From: Cyanoderma ruficeps
Taxonomy: Eukaryota > Chordata > Aves > Passeriformes > Timaliidae
DNA length: 64,000 nt
Assembly: GCA_008694505.1 (NCBI GenBank)
Contig: VZDJ01007755.1
Coordinates: 9,562,334-9,626,333 of the forward strand
Reading direction: 5' to 3'
The notes beneath the pieces are model-generated. The model was not told the origin of the DNA. It was given only the letters and a program-made list of their open reading frames with translations, and made no database searches. A program made the translations under genes and the position numbers. Shown here piece after piece: positions 1-11,555 of the stretch; positions within the stretch are counted from its first letter, which is position 1; each line of letters starts with the position of its first letter.

Positions 1-2680
1 TAAAAAAATGATGGGACCTGTAGAGGAATTCTGGATGGGTGGCTGCTCATGAACAGAAAAAGATACAATAAGGACAAGCTAATGCATCAGCCTTTCATAG
101 AGGAGAAATTTTCTAACATGACCAATGTGCTCCCAAGAAGATCTGTGGGCTGCCTGTCCCAACGTTCATGCAGCAGCTTTTGATTTGCTGCTGTACACCG
201 TGGTGGTTCTGTTAGGTGGGATCCTTGTGCTCTCACTTCCCTAAGTAGATCCGCAGGTGGCAGGTGGCAGCAGTACTCCCACACTGACATTGACCATGGT
301 CCATGGTCTGCTGACATCTGAGTTTGACTCTCTTTTCCAGCTGTGGTGAAAAACCAACGTGTTGAATAAGTGTTATGCCAGTCTACATTGTAGGACCTGT
401 AACATTATGTTGCTAGAAAAAGATTGTACTCAGTGAGCAAGAAAACAGCAATGAATATACCATATTATGACATTTTCCCTTAACTTGAGGTTAGTCAAAT
501 CTTGACAATACTCAGACAAATCACAGGATTAAGGTTGAAGAAATAGATGAAGCTCTGTGACCTGTGTTGCAAAGGAGGACACATGATCCAATTGGATCTC
601 CTGTTCCAAAAAACCTATTAATTATTCTGGTGTAAGGAACATCTGTGATTTTGTCAAAGAGAAACTAAACACTGGAAATTCATCATATCCTAAACATTTT
701 CACAGTATCTACTGGAGGGTGACTTGAAAAATAAATGAGAAACATCAAAAGAAAGCCTACTGAAGGCTTTGTTTTTTAAAAACAATTGTGTATGAAGGGA
801 TTTCAAACTTTTTGTCATTTATTCGATTTTCCTGGAGCAACAAGACTGGTATGAACGACCATTCACAATGATGAACTAAGTAAATGTATTTCCTTAGAAA
901 AAATGATGCATATTTTTTGACACTGCACCCATCTCTGATATCTGTTATAAGGACATTATTTCTAGGGGTACATTGATACTACTGTGATTCTGACCTTTAT
1001 TAAGATATTCATGTTTTCGTCTATTCATAAGCAGAGAAATAACACAGAAGCCAGACTTTATACAACTACAGAATATGCTTACCATCCTATATTCCTGGAT
1101 TCCAGATGCCAATGGCATTTTGCCCTTCAGAAGATCAAGAATATGCAGTGTTTGAGATGTATATGATGGAATTTTAACATTCCCTCTAAAATGCACATCT
1201 TTGTATTTTCATGTCCTTTATATTTGCAACGAGGGATTGCCAAAAAGGTGATTAGCCAAAAGCATTTTTGGTTTTTTTAACAAAGAGCTGAAGTTAGTCA
1301 TACGCTTTCATCCAAAACAATCAGAACCTGAGCCAATTTAGTGCACATAAGATACCTTGGAAGGACTAATTTATGCTGTTGAGCTTGTAATATGTGTAAC
1401 CAATAGGAGTTCTCTTCATACTTTTTTTTTTTTTTCAAATCTTGTAGCTAAGTCAGTGAGCCAAATGCAAAATCCAACACCTGAGGGCATTGTGTAGATT
1501 TGTAATGCACCCTGGGGGTACTTAAGGTTGAGAAACCATTGAGTGGATTACACAGATCCACATATGTAGTTTTCTCATCTGTGACAGATATAATATGAGC
1601 ACTATTATTCGTGCTACAAAAATTTCTTAGATTACTCTGTGTAAGAGAAAAACAAAATTGTGTCAAATCACTTACATGAAAAATTATTAAGAAAAGAGTG
1701 CTGAAAATCTCAGCCTCTTTAGCAGTGTGTCTTATGTTGTAACACCTACATGCCATACAGATTTTTACAGTGACAAAGGTTTGGCTAAATAACTGTAGAA
1801 CCAAATGAATATTCAGATCAATATATGGGTCTATTAGGAGCTGAAAGAAGTATATTAACCCTGCTAAAGGTTTATATTAAACCTCCTTTCTGAAATCCTG
1901 CCATTCCTCCTCCTGTCAGTCATCTGAAAGTTGGGCACCTAAACTGGGTAACACCTTTCCCAGGAAACAGGTCCTCACTTAAAACTATATCTATATAAAA
2001 CTATATTAAAAAGCCTCTCCCTTTTTTCACATAAATGTAGTTTATAAGTGAGATGAATATCCCTTTGCAGGAGACTTTTTTCATAATCTGTACAGAGATC
2101 TGAGAAGAGCTTAAACCAGGTCTTTATGGATGGAGTAAATTAAATGAAACCAATGCTCAGGACTATTATTGAAAGAGGGGCCTGTGTTGCAAAATGTTAT
2201 CAATGTACAGTGTGTTTCTCACAGGTTTTATGCTGTTGAACTCAACATGTGTAATTGGCTATTCATACTGATGTAACAGTAATGGACCAAAGGCTCAGGA
2301 TTTTGTAATACAACTGGTGGTATTATTTTCCCTTTAGCTGTTTTGCTGGATTACCAACACTACAATTTTGTTTATCCTTTTCCTTAAGGCTGTTGGGTAA
2401 TGGATTTTTTTGGTTTTGTTTTATTCCTCATTCACTTTCCCCCAAAAAGATTTTGGCAACAGTGAAAAGAAATGGGACTTGCCTGTGGCCTGGACTTTCA
2501 GTACCTGAGCTAAAATTAAATATCCAGTAGACACAATTTGCTGAAACTGCAAGTGATTTAGCATTTTGTCAGTTCTCACTTTTGTACTTAGAATTAAACT
2601 ATAGAGTAGTGCTATTTTTAAAACAATTTGCTCCTCACTTCTCCCATTTTTTCTCTGTCTCTGGCAATTGATCCTTGCAG
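1..2680 (+). other. ST18 intron, 3' portion (upstream of first visible exon)
   Basis: AT-rich intron ending in a TTGCAG acceptor at 2680. I looked for the short upstream coding exon expected to end in a Val codon (mammalian context QELSV) and for a strong donor in the right phase, and found neither. A poly-T run near 1424 and a CCATGG tandem near 294-306 are the only simple features noticed. Open frames here are short and look non-coding. Confidence 0.7.
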
Positions 2681-2871
2681 TGCCTACAAATGCTCCATGG
2701 CTAAGAAGAGAAAAGCTGAAGATCAGATATCAGGCGTTCCCGTCAACAAAAGGAAGTCCCTGTTAATGAAACCCCGCCACTACAGCCCCAGCCTGGACTG
2801 CAAAGAAGAAAATGAAGACAGGACAGAGCTACAGGAAGATATCAGTGTCCTTGAAAGCAGCTCGGCTCAAG
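2681..2871 (+). CDS. ST18: ST18 coding exon 1 in window (N-terminal basic segment)
   Basis: Acceptor TTGCAG at 2680, donor AAG|GTAGTT at 2872. The exon begins with the last base of a split codon and ends with the first base of another (phase 2 in, phase 1 out). It encodes AYKCSMAKKRKAEDQ, then a Lys/Arg-rich stretch around NKRKSLLMKPRHYSP, then an acidic tail. The KKRK and NKRK clusters could serve as nuclear localisation signals (inference). The ATG at 2697 is internal: the matching mammalian Met is preceded by about 34 residues, and the exon's entry phase requires an upstream coding exon. Confidence 0.96.
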
Positions 2872-3848
2872 GTAGTTGCTTGAACTCCATTTGAACTTGA
2901 AATCCACAGGAAGGGAGATAAAAAACCAGTATTTTGAAACAGGATGCACGGCATGTTTGACTTCTAAGACAGTTGAAATGGTGGGTTTCTGTCCAGGTTT
3001 AACTGTCATACTTTCATTTATTTTGTACAATAACTTCTCCTGGGGTCTAGTAAATGCTTTGTAGGTCACGCAGAGACAACTACTGCAGCAGGTCAGATAT
3101 GGAGCAGCATCTGCTTCTCCAATACCTCTGTCAAAAGACAAGCTTAAGCCCACCACCATCCCACACATTTCTCATTTCTCTGCTCATGAAGAGCAGATTT
3201 TCACTGGAATATATAGAGCTCTTAGGAGGGAAAAATAATGCTTAGCAAAACATTGTTGACTTTAACATTTAGCAAAGCAATTTCATGCGTGTGACTGCTG
3301 TGTGCGTTCTGTTTAACACGATTATTAGACTCAGCACTTTTATACTTGTTATTCTAACACTGGTAAGGCAAACACATCCAACAATTTATAGAAGCTTCTA
3401 TAATGTTGTGCTGGAAAATATGGACAAGGATGAGGGGACAGAAAGATATAGCTATAGTATATTTTGATTACTCTTCCTTTCTTACATTTTTTTTAATATA
3501 TATTCAAGCTGAACAAAAAGTCTCCAACCAAATTGTTTTACCATATTTGTTTAAGAAGTCTTGCCAAAAATAGTTAATCAGACAAGTGAGAAGATATCAA
3601 TGGAAGATATCAGGAGGACATTGGTAGTCACCTGCACACAGCAAATGTTGAAACAAAAGGCATTTGATCTGGCACTGGGAAATGAGTAATCATAGATGAT
3701 ATGTAAACCAAATGAACTAAAATGCACTCAGTTGCTGGTTGATATCAGAATTAGAAGATAATTTCTTTTCCACTTAGTTTCTTCTTTTCAAATGTTTTTG
3801 GAGGACAGGGTGGTAGATTATATCATCTAGAGTCTCTTTACCACAAAA

Positions 3849-3912
3849 GACTGGACCTAGATGGTTTTTCAAGGTCCCTTCCAGCCTGGGCTGTCCTATT
3901 ATTTTATGATGA
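3849..3912 (+). mobile_element. CR1 LINE 3'-terminal fragment (truncated, diverged)
   Basis: The sequence reads GACTGGACCTAGATGG, then AAGGTCCCTTCCAGCC, then a TATTATTTTATGATGA end. This is the characteristic 3' end of chicken-repeat-1 elements: a GGACTAGATGA block, a GGTCCCTTCCAACC block and a terminal ATTCTATGATTCTATGA-type octamer repeat. Only the last 60 or so bases are recognisable, typical of 5'-truncated CR1 insertions. Mismatches suggest an old copy. It supports a sauropsid, probably avian, source. Confidence 0.75.
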
Positions 3913-6756
3913 ACTAAGATTAGTTATATGTGTATTTATCCACTCTAAATTGAACTCCCTTAAAACAAAACAAACTCCACAATTTTTACACATATGATTA
4001 CTATAGAACACACAGAAGAGGAAGAAGAATGCCATTCAGATGAGAGTCAAATCCTGATTCTACCAAAATAGTGGAAGCGTTTGTGGAATTTCTATAACAG
4101 CGAAGTTTTCAGTCAGCTGTCACTTGCAAATCTTCTAGGAGGAGACTTTCCCAAAGGTCTGCATCCCATTGCTGTGAAAGCCTAGAAGGCAGCTCCATCT
4201 TCAAACAGAACATTAATTGGCAAGATGATACACAATATCTCTGTCTTTTGGGTGACGTTTTTAAGGAAAAATCATAAAGGAAAAAATCCCATACGTCTCA
4301 GAGTCTGTTCAGGCTGCAGGGAGTATTTCTAGCTCCTAACACCAGAAGGGAATCTGTTGGAGTAAGGGTTCCTATATGGTTCTTGTCTTGGGGTTTTTTT
4401 ATTGTTTGTTTCGAATTTTTTTTTTTAAGATATTTGGATTTTAGCTAAATTTTTGTATTGATTCAGCCTGGTTCCTGACCATCCAGAGTAGTTGCACTCA
4501 GTAGTGTCTTTTTCTTCCCCTTTTTCTGTCCTCTGCACATCTTGAAGAACTTGATGAAGAGAAATTACTGTGATGGGTGTAAAGGTAGACTCTGTCATAT
4601 ACTGACAAACTGAAATTACTGAACTTTTAAAGTTTTCTTTTTGAAAAGGGGAAAGTTTTGGGCCAAATCTGTTGATAAAAAAGTAGGGAAGCAATGCTTT
4701 TCAGTCTAAACAAAAAATCCCACTTGACTTTGAAAAGATTTATTTGATGTCAGTATGATACATTCCAACCTGCTTGTGTCAGTGTTAATACAACTTAAAT
4801 CATTTGCATAATTTTTTCCAGCTACAAAACAAATTTCAGTGAAAGCATACAGTTGGTCTGGGTATGTAGGTTTACTGGGGATTTCTTAGTGTAATATTGC
4901 TCATTTTATTATGAACTCATGATTCTTTTCAGTTGATCAGTTAATGATTCAGTGCATGGATTGATGCAACTGTAAACTAAGCTGAGTTTTGATTATTTTA
5001 AAAGTAAATTTACAGCCTGTAGATGTAAAAAGCAAAGCTGGGACAGCTGAACCATTAAGACTGATTCAACAATAAATTTTTAAACATTGCGTTATAAATT
5101 GCTGATTATTTAAGGAACAAAATTTTTTTTATCATGAACTTATTTTTCATCTTTCACACATAAAAATAACCGAAAAGCCTCTTACAAGTGAGTATTTTGT
5201 TCGATTTGTTTTCTTTCGATGGGTGGGAGATTTCTTTTAAGATAGATCTTGTTACTTTTTGAAATTACCCACTGATGGGATTCTGTTATTTTCCAAATGG
5301 CAGAAGAGCAAATAATGGCAATTCGTTTGACTAAAGTTAGTTATAGAGCCAAATCATCATTCTTACTTGCTGAGATGTGAAAAGATGGCAGACTTTATTC
5401 AGAACACTGCAATGTGTGTGGTACTAGACCAGCTGCTAAAAAGTTACACGAAGGTTTGCAGACACTTCTTTAAATACAACTTTATGCGCACAGTGCACAA
5501 GGCCACCTCTGCCTGCATGAGTCCAATTTTCTGAAGAAGAATAAGAATTAATCAATATTTTCTTTTAACATATAACAAACAGTTGAACCAAACAATTATG
5601 TAAACTGGAAATGACCCAAAATGCTAACAGTTTGGCAGCAGTAAAGTGAAATGCATTGTGGTGCACATGTGCATTTTTGTCCCCCTTTTCCCCTCCACAA
5701 TAATCTGCACTTAATAGGAATATTTTAAACTATGTAGCTAAGCAACAGAGGTAATTGTTGCTTTCTAGAGCTTTTGTTAGGCACTCTAACACAGCCCAAA
5801 TATGCATAATTAGGTATAATGTCTATAAATCATTATTGTACACATGTGGGTAGTTAAGTGGATTGAGAGAATAGTTCAATGAATTGGACATATTCACTGA
5901 AAATGCTTTTTATTTGTTTTCTGTAGTTCATAATACTTTAAAATTATCATAACCCTTTACACTTTCTCTTAATAGCTCAGTGTGTTATTGAGAGAAACTT
6001 CATTTGCATTTTAGGCTATCCTTAATTTATTATTTAAACCTGGAGTTCTTCTGTTTCAGGAAAGGACAGGCACATCTTATGAAATAGTCTATGCTTGTTT
6101 ATTCATCCTCCTTTCTAGGAAGTAAAATGTTAAATTTTTCAGTTTATGTTGAATAGATCCCAACAAAAGAATGTACCCTATAATCAGCATTATTGAAGGG
6201 GCTAGTGTTGTGACTAAATTCTTCCCTTCATCCAAAAATGCTTTTAGTTACTATGGCAATATTTACTTGATCCTGGCAAAACCAGTGTTGATTTTAGAGA
6301 GATAATTACCAGAAAGGAAGATGATGGAGATGTATTTTTGAGTGTCCTTGTCAGAGGAAATGTTTATAAAAAATTAAATGAGATACAAAAGGCATATTGT
6401 CTTCCACACTGACAACCTCTCCTACATGCAGCCTTTATTACCTGCTGGCTGCTGCTTTTCTTCTGAAGAAAAATGTTTATAAAGACAGGATGCACTTCAG
6501 TGGTGTCTTTAACAAGTCCTTTATGAGTCTGTACATAACAACCATTTCTGTTTGCCTGTGCATGACCTGATCTATCACTTAGTGTGGCAATTTCAATGGT
6601 GACCAGGAGCTTGCCCTTTGTGAAGTATTGAGGATTTTTCCATCAAGACCTTTCATGGGATCCGGGGTGACTGGGAAAGTAATTAGGGTTTATTTTGAGA
6701 AAATATTTGGGAATCTTAGATGAAATAAAAGTGAAAATAGATCAGAGGATATTTTA

Positions 6757-6900
6757 AAATGTGTTTGTGTGCTTGTATGTATATATACACACATATATGT
6801 ATATGCACAGATTATATAGATTATATGTATATATGTAATATCAATGTATGGCACATTATATTTTCATATATGTTTACGACCGTGTGTGCGTGTGCATGTG
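6757..6900. repeat. Degenerate TG/TA microsatellite
   Basis: Interrupted alternation of TG, TA and CA dinucleotides (for example GTATGTATATATACACACATA) over about 140 bases, ending with a GTGTGTGCGTGTGCATGTG block. Many interruptions suggest an old, stable tract. Confidence 0.75.
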
Positions 6901-7166
6901 TTCTAAGTAAATATATGTTTTCATCATCAGTGAGAAATGGGGGTATAATTTTTTCTCATTTAGTGCCGGAACTATAATATAAAGTACATATAATCTTAGG
7001 AGAGTTTTTCGTCATGCTGCAAGCAGTCATTTCAAACAGATCCTTGGTGTGAATTCAATCATTTCAGAGTATCTTTCTGAGAAACGAAACATATCTTCAT
7101 GTGACTGTGATAAGATACAAAAAATAGTTATTCTTACATATTTCTCTTGCCTTTATTCTCATACAG

Positions 7167-7964
7167 AAGAGAGTACTCCAAAATCATCCGAGGAAACCCC
7201 TCATTTGGGTGGGCAAGAAAATTCCAGTCAAAGGAAAGACAACTATTCCAGCTATCAAGACGCCGTGGCCAAATCTTTGGTGAACATGGGAAAAGTAGCA
7301 AAAGATGCACCCAGTCAAACAGTGGCAGAAAATCTAAATGATAGTGGCATTCAATCCCTAAAAACAGAAAGTGATGACACTGATGAATGTTACCTGATTA
7401 GCTCAGCTGAAGGAAAGGAAAAGACTGCTATTTCTGACCCAAAATACTGTTCATCTGAGGAAAACGAAAGTAACTCTGAAATTATGGACAATGAGTGGGA
7501 TAGCTCTTCAAATTTCTCAGAAGAAACTAGTGTAAAGCCCCATGTAACTCAGAAATATATCGTAGAGTGTAAGCAACCCAGCATCCTGGAAGTCCCAGAA
7601 ATTAAGAAGGAAGAGGTCGAATATGGTCCTTGTGAAACACTCTGTGACTCAGAAGCCAAGCTAAGAGCACCCCAGGAGCCCCACTCAGATCCCTTTGAGA
7701 AGAGAATTCAGAATCTCTTCCCTGAAAGTGAGGAAGACGACAACGAGTGCCTGTCAGAAACCACAGACGTGTCAGTTGAGCTGGACAAAACAAAAGGGAA
7801 CTTGAGTTTGCTAGAGCAAGCAATCGCTCTGCAGGCAGAGCAAGGGCATGTGTTCCACAGCACCTACAAGGAACTGGATAGGTTTCTGCTGGAGCATCTA
7901 GCAGGGGAAAGGAGACAAACCAAAGTTATTGACATTGGTGGGAGACAGATATTTAGCAGCAAAC
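7167..7964 (+). CDS. ST18: ST18 coding exon 2 in window (acidic N-terminal region)
   Basis: The largest coding exon (798 nt). Acceptor ATACAG at 7166, donor AAAC|GTAAGG at 7965, phase 1 in and out. It encodes a Ser/Glu/Asp-rich, probably disordered region with recognisable ST18 blocks: NLNDSGIQSLK (near 7340), SSNFSEET (near 7510), and a highly conserved C-terminal part KGNLSLLEQAIALQAEQG ... YKELDRFLLEHLAGERRQTK ... GGRQIF (about 7791-7955). That last part is predicted helical and is nearly invariant in the mammalian protein as I recall it, so it is likely a protein-interaction surface (inference). The open frame continues 5' of the acceptor to 7049, but that part has no family similarity and is intron. 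Confidence 0.97.
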
Positions 7965-8214
7965 GTAAGGAAGTATTTTTGGCTCTTCTTGCTGGCTTAA
8001 GCATTTGTCCTGTGACTGATAGAGGATTCTGAGCTGGGTTTTATAGCAACAGTAAAGAATCTGGAATTTAGCTGGTAATTTTGTTAATTATGTACCTTCA
8101 CACTAGTGCCTCACGTCTAACCAGGTTAAATGCTAGGTACTTGGCTTCCTGCCAAACTGCTATGTGAAATGATCAGTAATGGGTACTAAAAGGCCTGTGT
8201 AGCTGGCACTGAAA

Positions 8215-8254
8215 CTCCTTCTCCTCCTTTTCCTCCTCCTCTGCCTCCTCCTCT
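8215..8254. repeat. Polypyrimidine tract (CTCCT/TCC-rich)
   Basis: Forty bases of C and T with a single interrupting G (at 8243), built from CTCC, TCCT and CTT units. Homopurine-homopyrimidine tracts of this length can form triplex DNA. It is mid-intron, far from the 10715 acceptor, so it is not a normal polypyrimidine splicing tract. Confidence 0.8.
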
Positions 8255-10265
8255 GTAGGGTGCTAAAACCTCCAAAGTTTCAGCAGCCAAAAACCAAGGC
8301 ATTAAAACAGCGCTCAAGGGCAAGTTTAGGGTGAAAAATTGGCCTCTCCCAAAGACACTACCTAATTCCTAAGCCATGTGTTTTCTGAGTTCAGTCTACT
8401 TCACGTATCAATCATTATTACATCAATCAATATTACATTTTGCTACATCCAGCGCTTCTGAGCCAGGAAAGCACAAGCCATGCTCTTCTGCCTCATTCGC
8501 TATCAGCAGAACTACCAGTAAATTCCAAAATCTTTATTGTTTCTGAGGGTTTGTGGTATGCTACAAACCCGTAGGAACATCAATCAATTTTCAGCACTTA
8601 ATCAGGCTCCAGAATTGGAGATGTAAAAGATTTTGGTTTGATTTAAAAACTGTGCTGTCTTGTATGAAACTCCTCAATTGAGGATAATTACAGAACATCA
8701 AGAGATGTCATTTTATAAGCATGCTCCCTTCTGTAGTAAGTAACAATACATCCATCTGTCCTTTGACTTTTCCTTTTGGCCTTCCAAACATCCCGAGGTC
8801 ACCCTAGCACCGATGCAATTTCTGGTTTTGATAAATGATTTACTTTGGTATTTCTAATGTAACTTTAGAGTAGTTCCTGTGGACATCACAAATATTATAG
8901 CAATTTACTTATCTAAAGCATTTAATGTGAGAGAGAACTGACAGGCATTTTTAGGAGCTGCAACTATAAAATATTTCCTGCAGTATTTGGGAAGAAAATG
9001 CAGACATCTCATTTTTGTGTCTCAAGCAGTCTTTTCATTAGCATGTGTTAGCCTGTGCATGCATGATATTAATCTACCTTTTTATTAAACTAAGTGAACC
9101 TTGATTTGCTCAGCACATACAGGAACTTTATACATATCCTTTCCTACCATGAGAGTGGCTGTGCTTACACTGGTGTCAATGTGACATTCTCACAGCACAT
9201 ATAGGAAAGAGCAGTGATGCAAGAATGGCACAATCTATCCTTTCCTGATTTACCTCATATTATAATTAGCTGTGGTTTCCAGATGAGTTCAGAGGTAACA
9301 CCTGTGGAGAAACACACCAGGCTTTGTTTGGGTTGTATGAGCACCATATGATTGTAGTCAATGTTGTATCAGGCACATAATTTTGCTGCTTTATATAATT
9401 CATTGGGTTTTATTTCTAAAAAATCTACCATCAAATACATTGGCTCTTAATTTTCTTTCTTGGATGCTAGATCAGAAGAAAAATCTATTTCATGATAAAC
9501 CTTTCCAATTACCAGAGGAACACTAAATCATATTTCAGGGTCACTCTTTATTTTCTGTTCACTATTGCAGCACTTTCCATTTGCAGTGATTCTAAAAAGC
9601 ATGTGGTCTCCTGATGATGCTGAGTCTATTTTCTTTCATTCCTATTTGTTTATTTTATTTTTTTTAATCTAAAAACTTACCAGGAAGTTTAACCCTCAGC
9701 TTCTCTGGTGATTCTGTCCCTAAGCACATCCTACCTCATAGTCCAGAAAAATGAGCTCGAAGGAGGCAGCTCCCTGTTCTGGCTGCAGCTGTTTTCTCCC
9801 CTAGCACCAAATGCTGTTGGCAGCCAATCACAGATGGAGCTAAAACCATCCTCAGCAATTTATGCGGCCACTTCCTTCAGATTTCTCACAAGAGAATTTC
9901 TGGACCAGAAATCATTCCTTTCTCGCCCAGACTTTTGATCCTGCATTGGAAATCAAATAAAGGTTTTCTGACCAGTGCTTCTTGCACAATTCTAGGTGCT
10001 TGAAACAGGAATTGGGCATGCACTGTGGCTGTTGCCGAGTGGTAGCTGTGGGGCTGGGCTGAGACCTCGCCTTTGAAAGGGTATCGGCTGCTCCATGTTT
10101 TCAGTGCCTTTGTGGGCTGCTCCACAAAGCAGCATTGCCATGTGTACCAGAGGGAGCTGCTTGCCTTGCCTCTCAAATGTAAAGTGGCATGTATTCAGTT
10201 TCCTAACAAAGAACCTACAGCCTAGAGATCTGTGATATTTAAGGAATGGCTTCTGGTTGAAATGC

Positions 10266-10290
10266 TTTTTGTTTGTTTGTTTATTTGTTT
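10266..10290. repeat. (TTTG)n simple repeat
   Basis: Short run of TTTG units with one TTTA variant. Confidence 0.7.
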
Positions 10291-10715
10291 CACACCTCAG
10301 CTTTTATTTGATTGTCCCAGCTTCCTGGAGTCTGACATTAGCAGAGCAAAAGATTGTTTCTCCTTTTTTAATTTATTCCTTTATAGATCTTGCTGTTGGC
10401 TCATGCTGCCAGTTTTCTGGCTTATTGGATTGCGGCTCCTGTCCTGTTTGAGGCTTTAAATGGAATAAATGACACTGCAATCCTAAACCTATATAGTTTA
10501 GCACATAAATGGCATATTGGGAGGGGGAAATCATTGTTTAAAAGACACAGTGTGAAAACCTGAAGTGATATTTCCGTTGCATACATCCCTGTTAAAACTT
10601 TGGACAGGAATTAAATCTGAAGTATAAAATAGAGAATATCACACTGCTAGGATCACTCAGCCAAGTGCAGACAGGGGCTAAATCCGAACAAAAATTTTAT
10701 CTGATTTCTCTGCAG

Positions 10716-10850
10716 ATTCACCCAGGCCTGAAAAGAGAGAAACCAAATGCCCCATCCCAGGATGCGATGGCACAGGGCACGTGACTGGGTTGTATCCTCA
10801 CCACCGCAGTCTCTCAGGCTGTCCACATAAAGTTAGAGTGCCACTAGAAA
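10716..10850 (+). CDS. ST18: ST18 coding exon 3 in window (zinc finger 1)
   Basis: Acceptor TCTGCAG at 10715, donor GAAA|GTGAGT at 10851. It encodes [11 protein letters not shown], then a complete C2HC finger with Cys codons at 10748 and 10763, His (in His-His-Arg) at 10802 and Cys at 10820, matching C-x4-C-x12-H-x5-C, then HKVRVPLE. In this family each finger binds one zinc and contacts an AAGTT-like DNA core. Finger 1 lies wholly inside one exon, unlike fingers 2, 3, 4 and 6. Confidence 0.98.
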
Positions 10851-11356
10851 GTGAGTATCATCACCCTGCAGGCCAGAATAACAACTGGATCTGCCTCAGT
10901 ATTGTGTGCAGTGTGTGCTTGTGCTGGAGGAGAATCCCGTTTTTTCTGCACGAGATTGCAGGATGAGACTGGGAAAGAAGCCATCACACCTTCTTTGCCC
11001 TCCAGCTCATAGTCACAGTCCTGCTTCCCACACTTGTGCAGCTCAAGTGCTCCTCAGCAGCATTGTTACAAACAGCAGCAGGCTCCTTAGGTAGCCTGGG
11101 AAGAACAAGATCAGACAGCCTATGCCCACGCTGCCAGCAGAGCAGACCTGCATGCTGTCGTCCCATGAATCTTCAAGATGTCGCTCCCTCACTCCTTTGC
11201 TGAGGCACAACATCACCTGCTTGTTTTGGAGCTGTGGCCTCATTTGCTGCCATCGCACACCAAGGCTGCTGCTTTTCATTGCCAACAGATGAGAGGCCTG
11301 GGCATGCTTATGCAGAGATGTTTCCAGTGTCCCCCTTACTGCTGAGCTCAGAAAGG

Positions 11357-11407
11357 TTATTTCCATCAGTACATCCCAGCACTCATGGGATGCACTGATG
11401 GAAATAA
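11357..11407. repeat. Palindrome: 22-bp inverted-repeat arms, 7-nt loop
   Basis: The left arm 11357-11378 and right arm 11386-11407 are reverse complements at 21 of 22 positions. The one mismatch is A at 11371 against C at 11393. The loop is GCACTCA (11379-11385). As RNA it would form a single long hairpin. GGAAATAAGCA, which overlaps the right arm end, recurs directly at 11418-11428. Cause and function are unknown; a template-switch mutation or a small RNA hairpin are both possible. Confidence 0.9.
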
Positions 11408-11537
11408 GCAGGTAGCAGGAAATAAGCATCCATGGCAGGTCCCTCTCTTGTGACAGTATCACACTAACCCTTTTATACCCAGTCTAGACTGAATTTCCCT
11501 GCTAATTTCTAACTGTGCTGCTCTGATTACATTGGCT

Positions 11538-11555
11538 TGTGTGTGTGTGTGTGTG
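11538..11555. repeat. (TG)9 microsatellite
   Basis: Uninterrupted TG dinucleotides. Confidence 0.9.

Larger units (their letters stand above)
2872..7166 (+). other. ST18 intron (4.3 kb)
   Basis: GT-AG intron. It holds a CR1 3'-end fragment (3849-3912), a 12-bp palindrome TGCACATGTGCA (5662-5673), POU-octamer-like ATTTGCAT sites at 4802 and 6002, and a degenerate TA/TG microsatellite (about 6757-6900). The AT-rich stretch from about 4.8 to 6.1 kb looks like unique sequence and may contain conserved non-coding DNA, but that needs an alignment. No additional exon was recognised. Confidence 0.75.
7965..10715 (+). other. ST18 intron (2.75 kb)
   Basis: GT-AG intron with a TCTCTGCAG acceptor. It contains a CT-rich polypyrimidine tract (8215-8254) and a (TTTG)n-like run (10266-10290). 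No exon or mobile element was recognised. Confidence 0.75.

Noticed and set aside
7049..7166. Open reading frame extending 5' of the exon at 7167
   Set aside because: A good TACAG acceptor lies at 7166, the phase joins the previous exon correctly there, and the extra residues have no family similarity. It is an intron that happens to be open.
11043..11462. 139-codon open frame on the minus strand
   Set aside because: No recognisable domain, no splice or promoter context, and it crosses the palindrome. Probably chance in a GC-richer intron segment.
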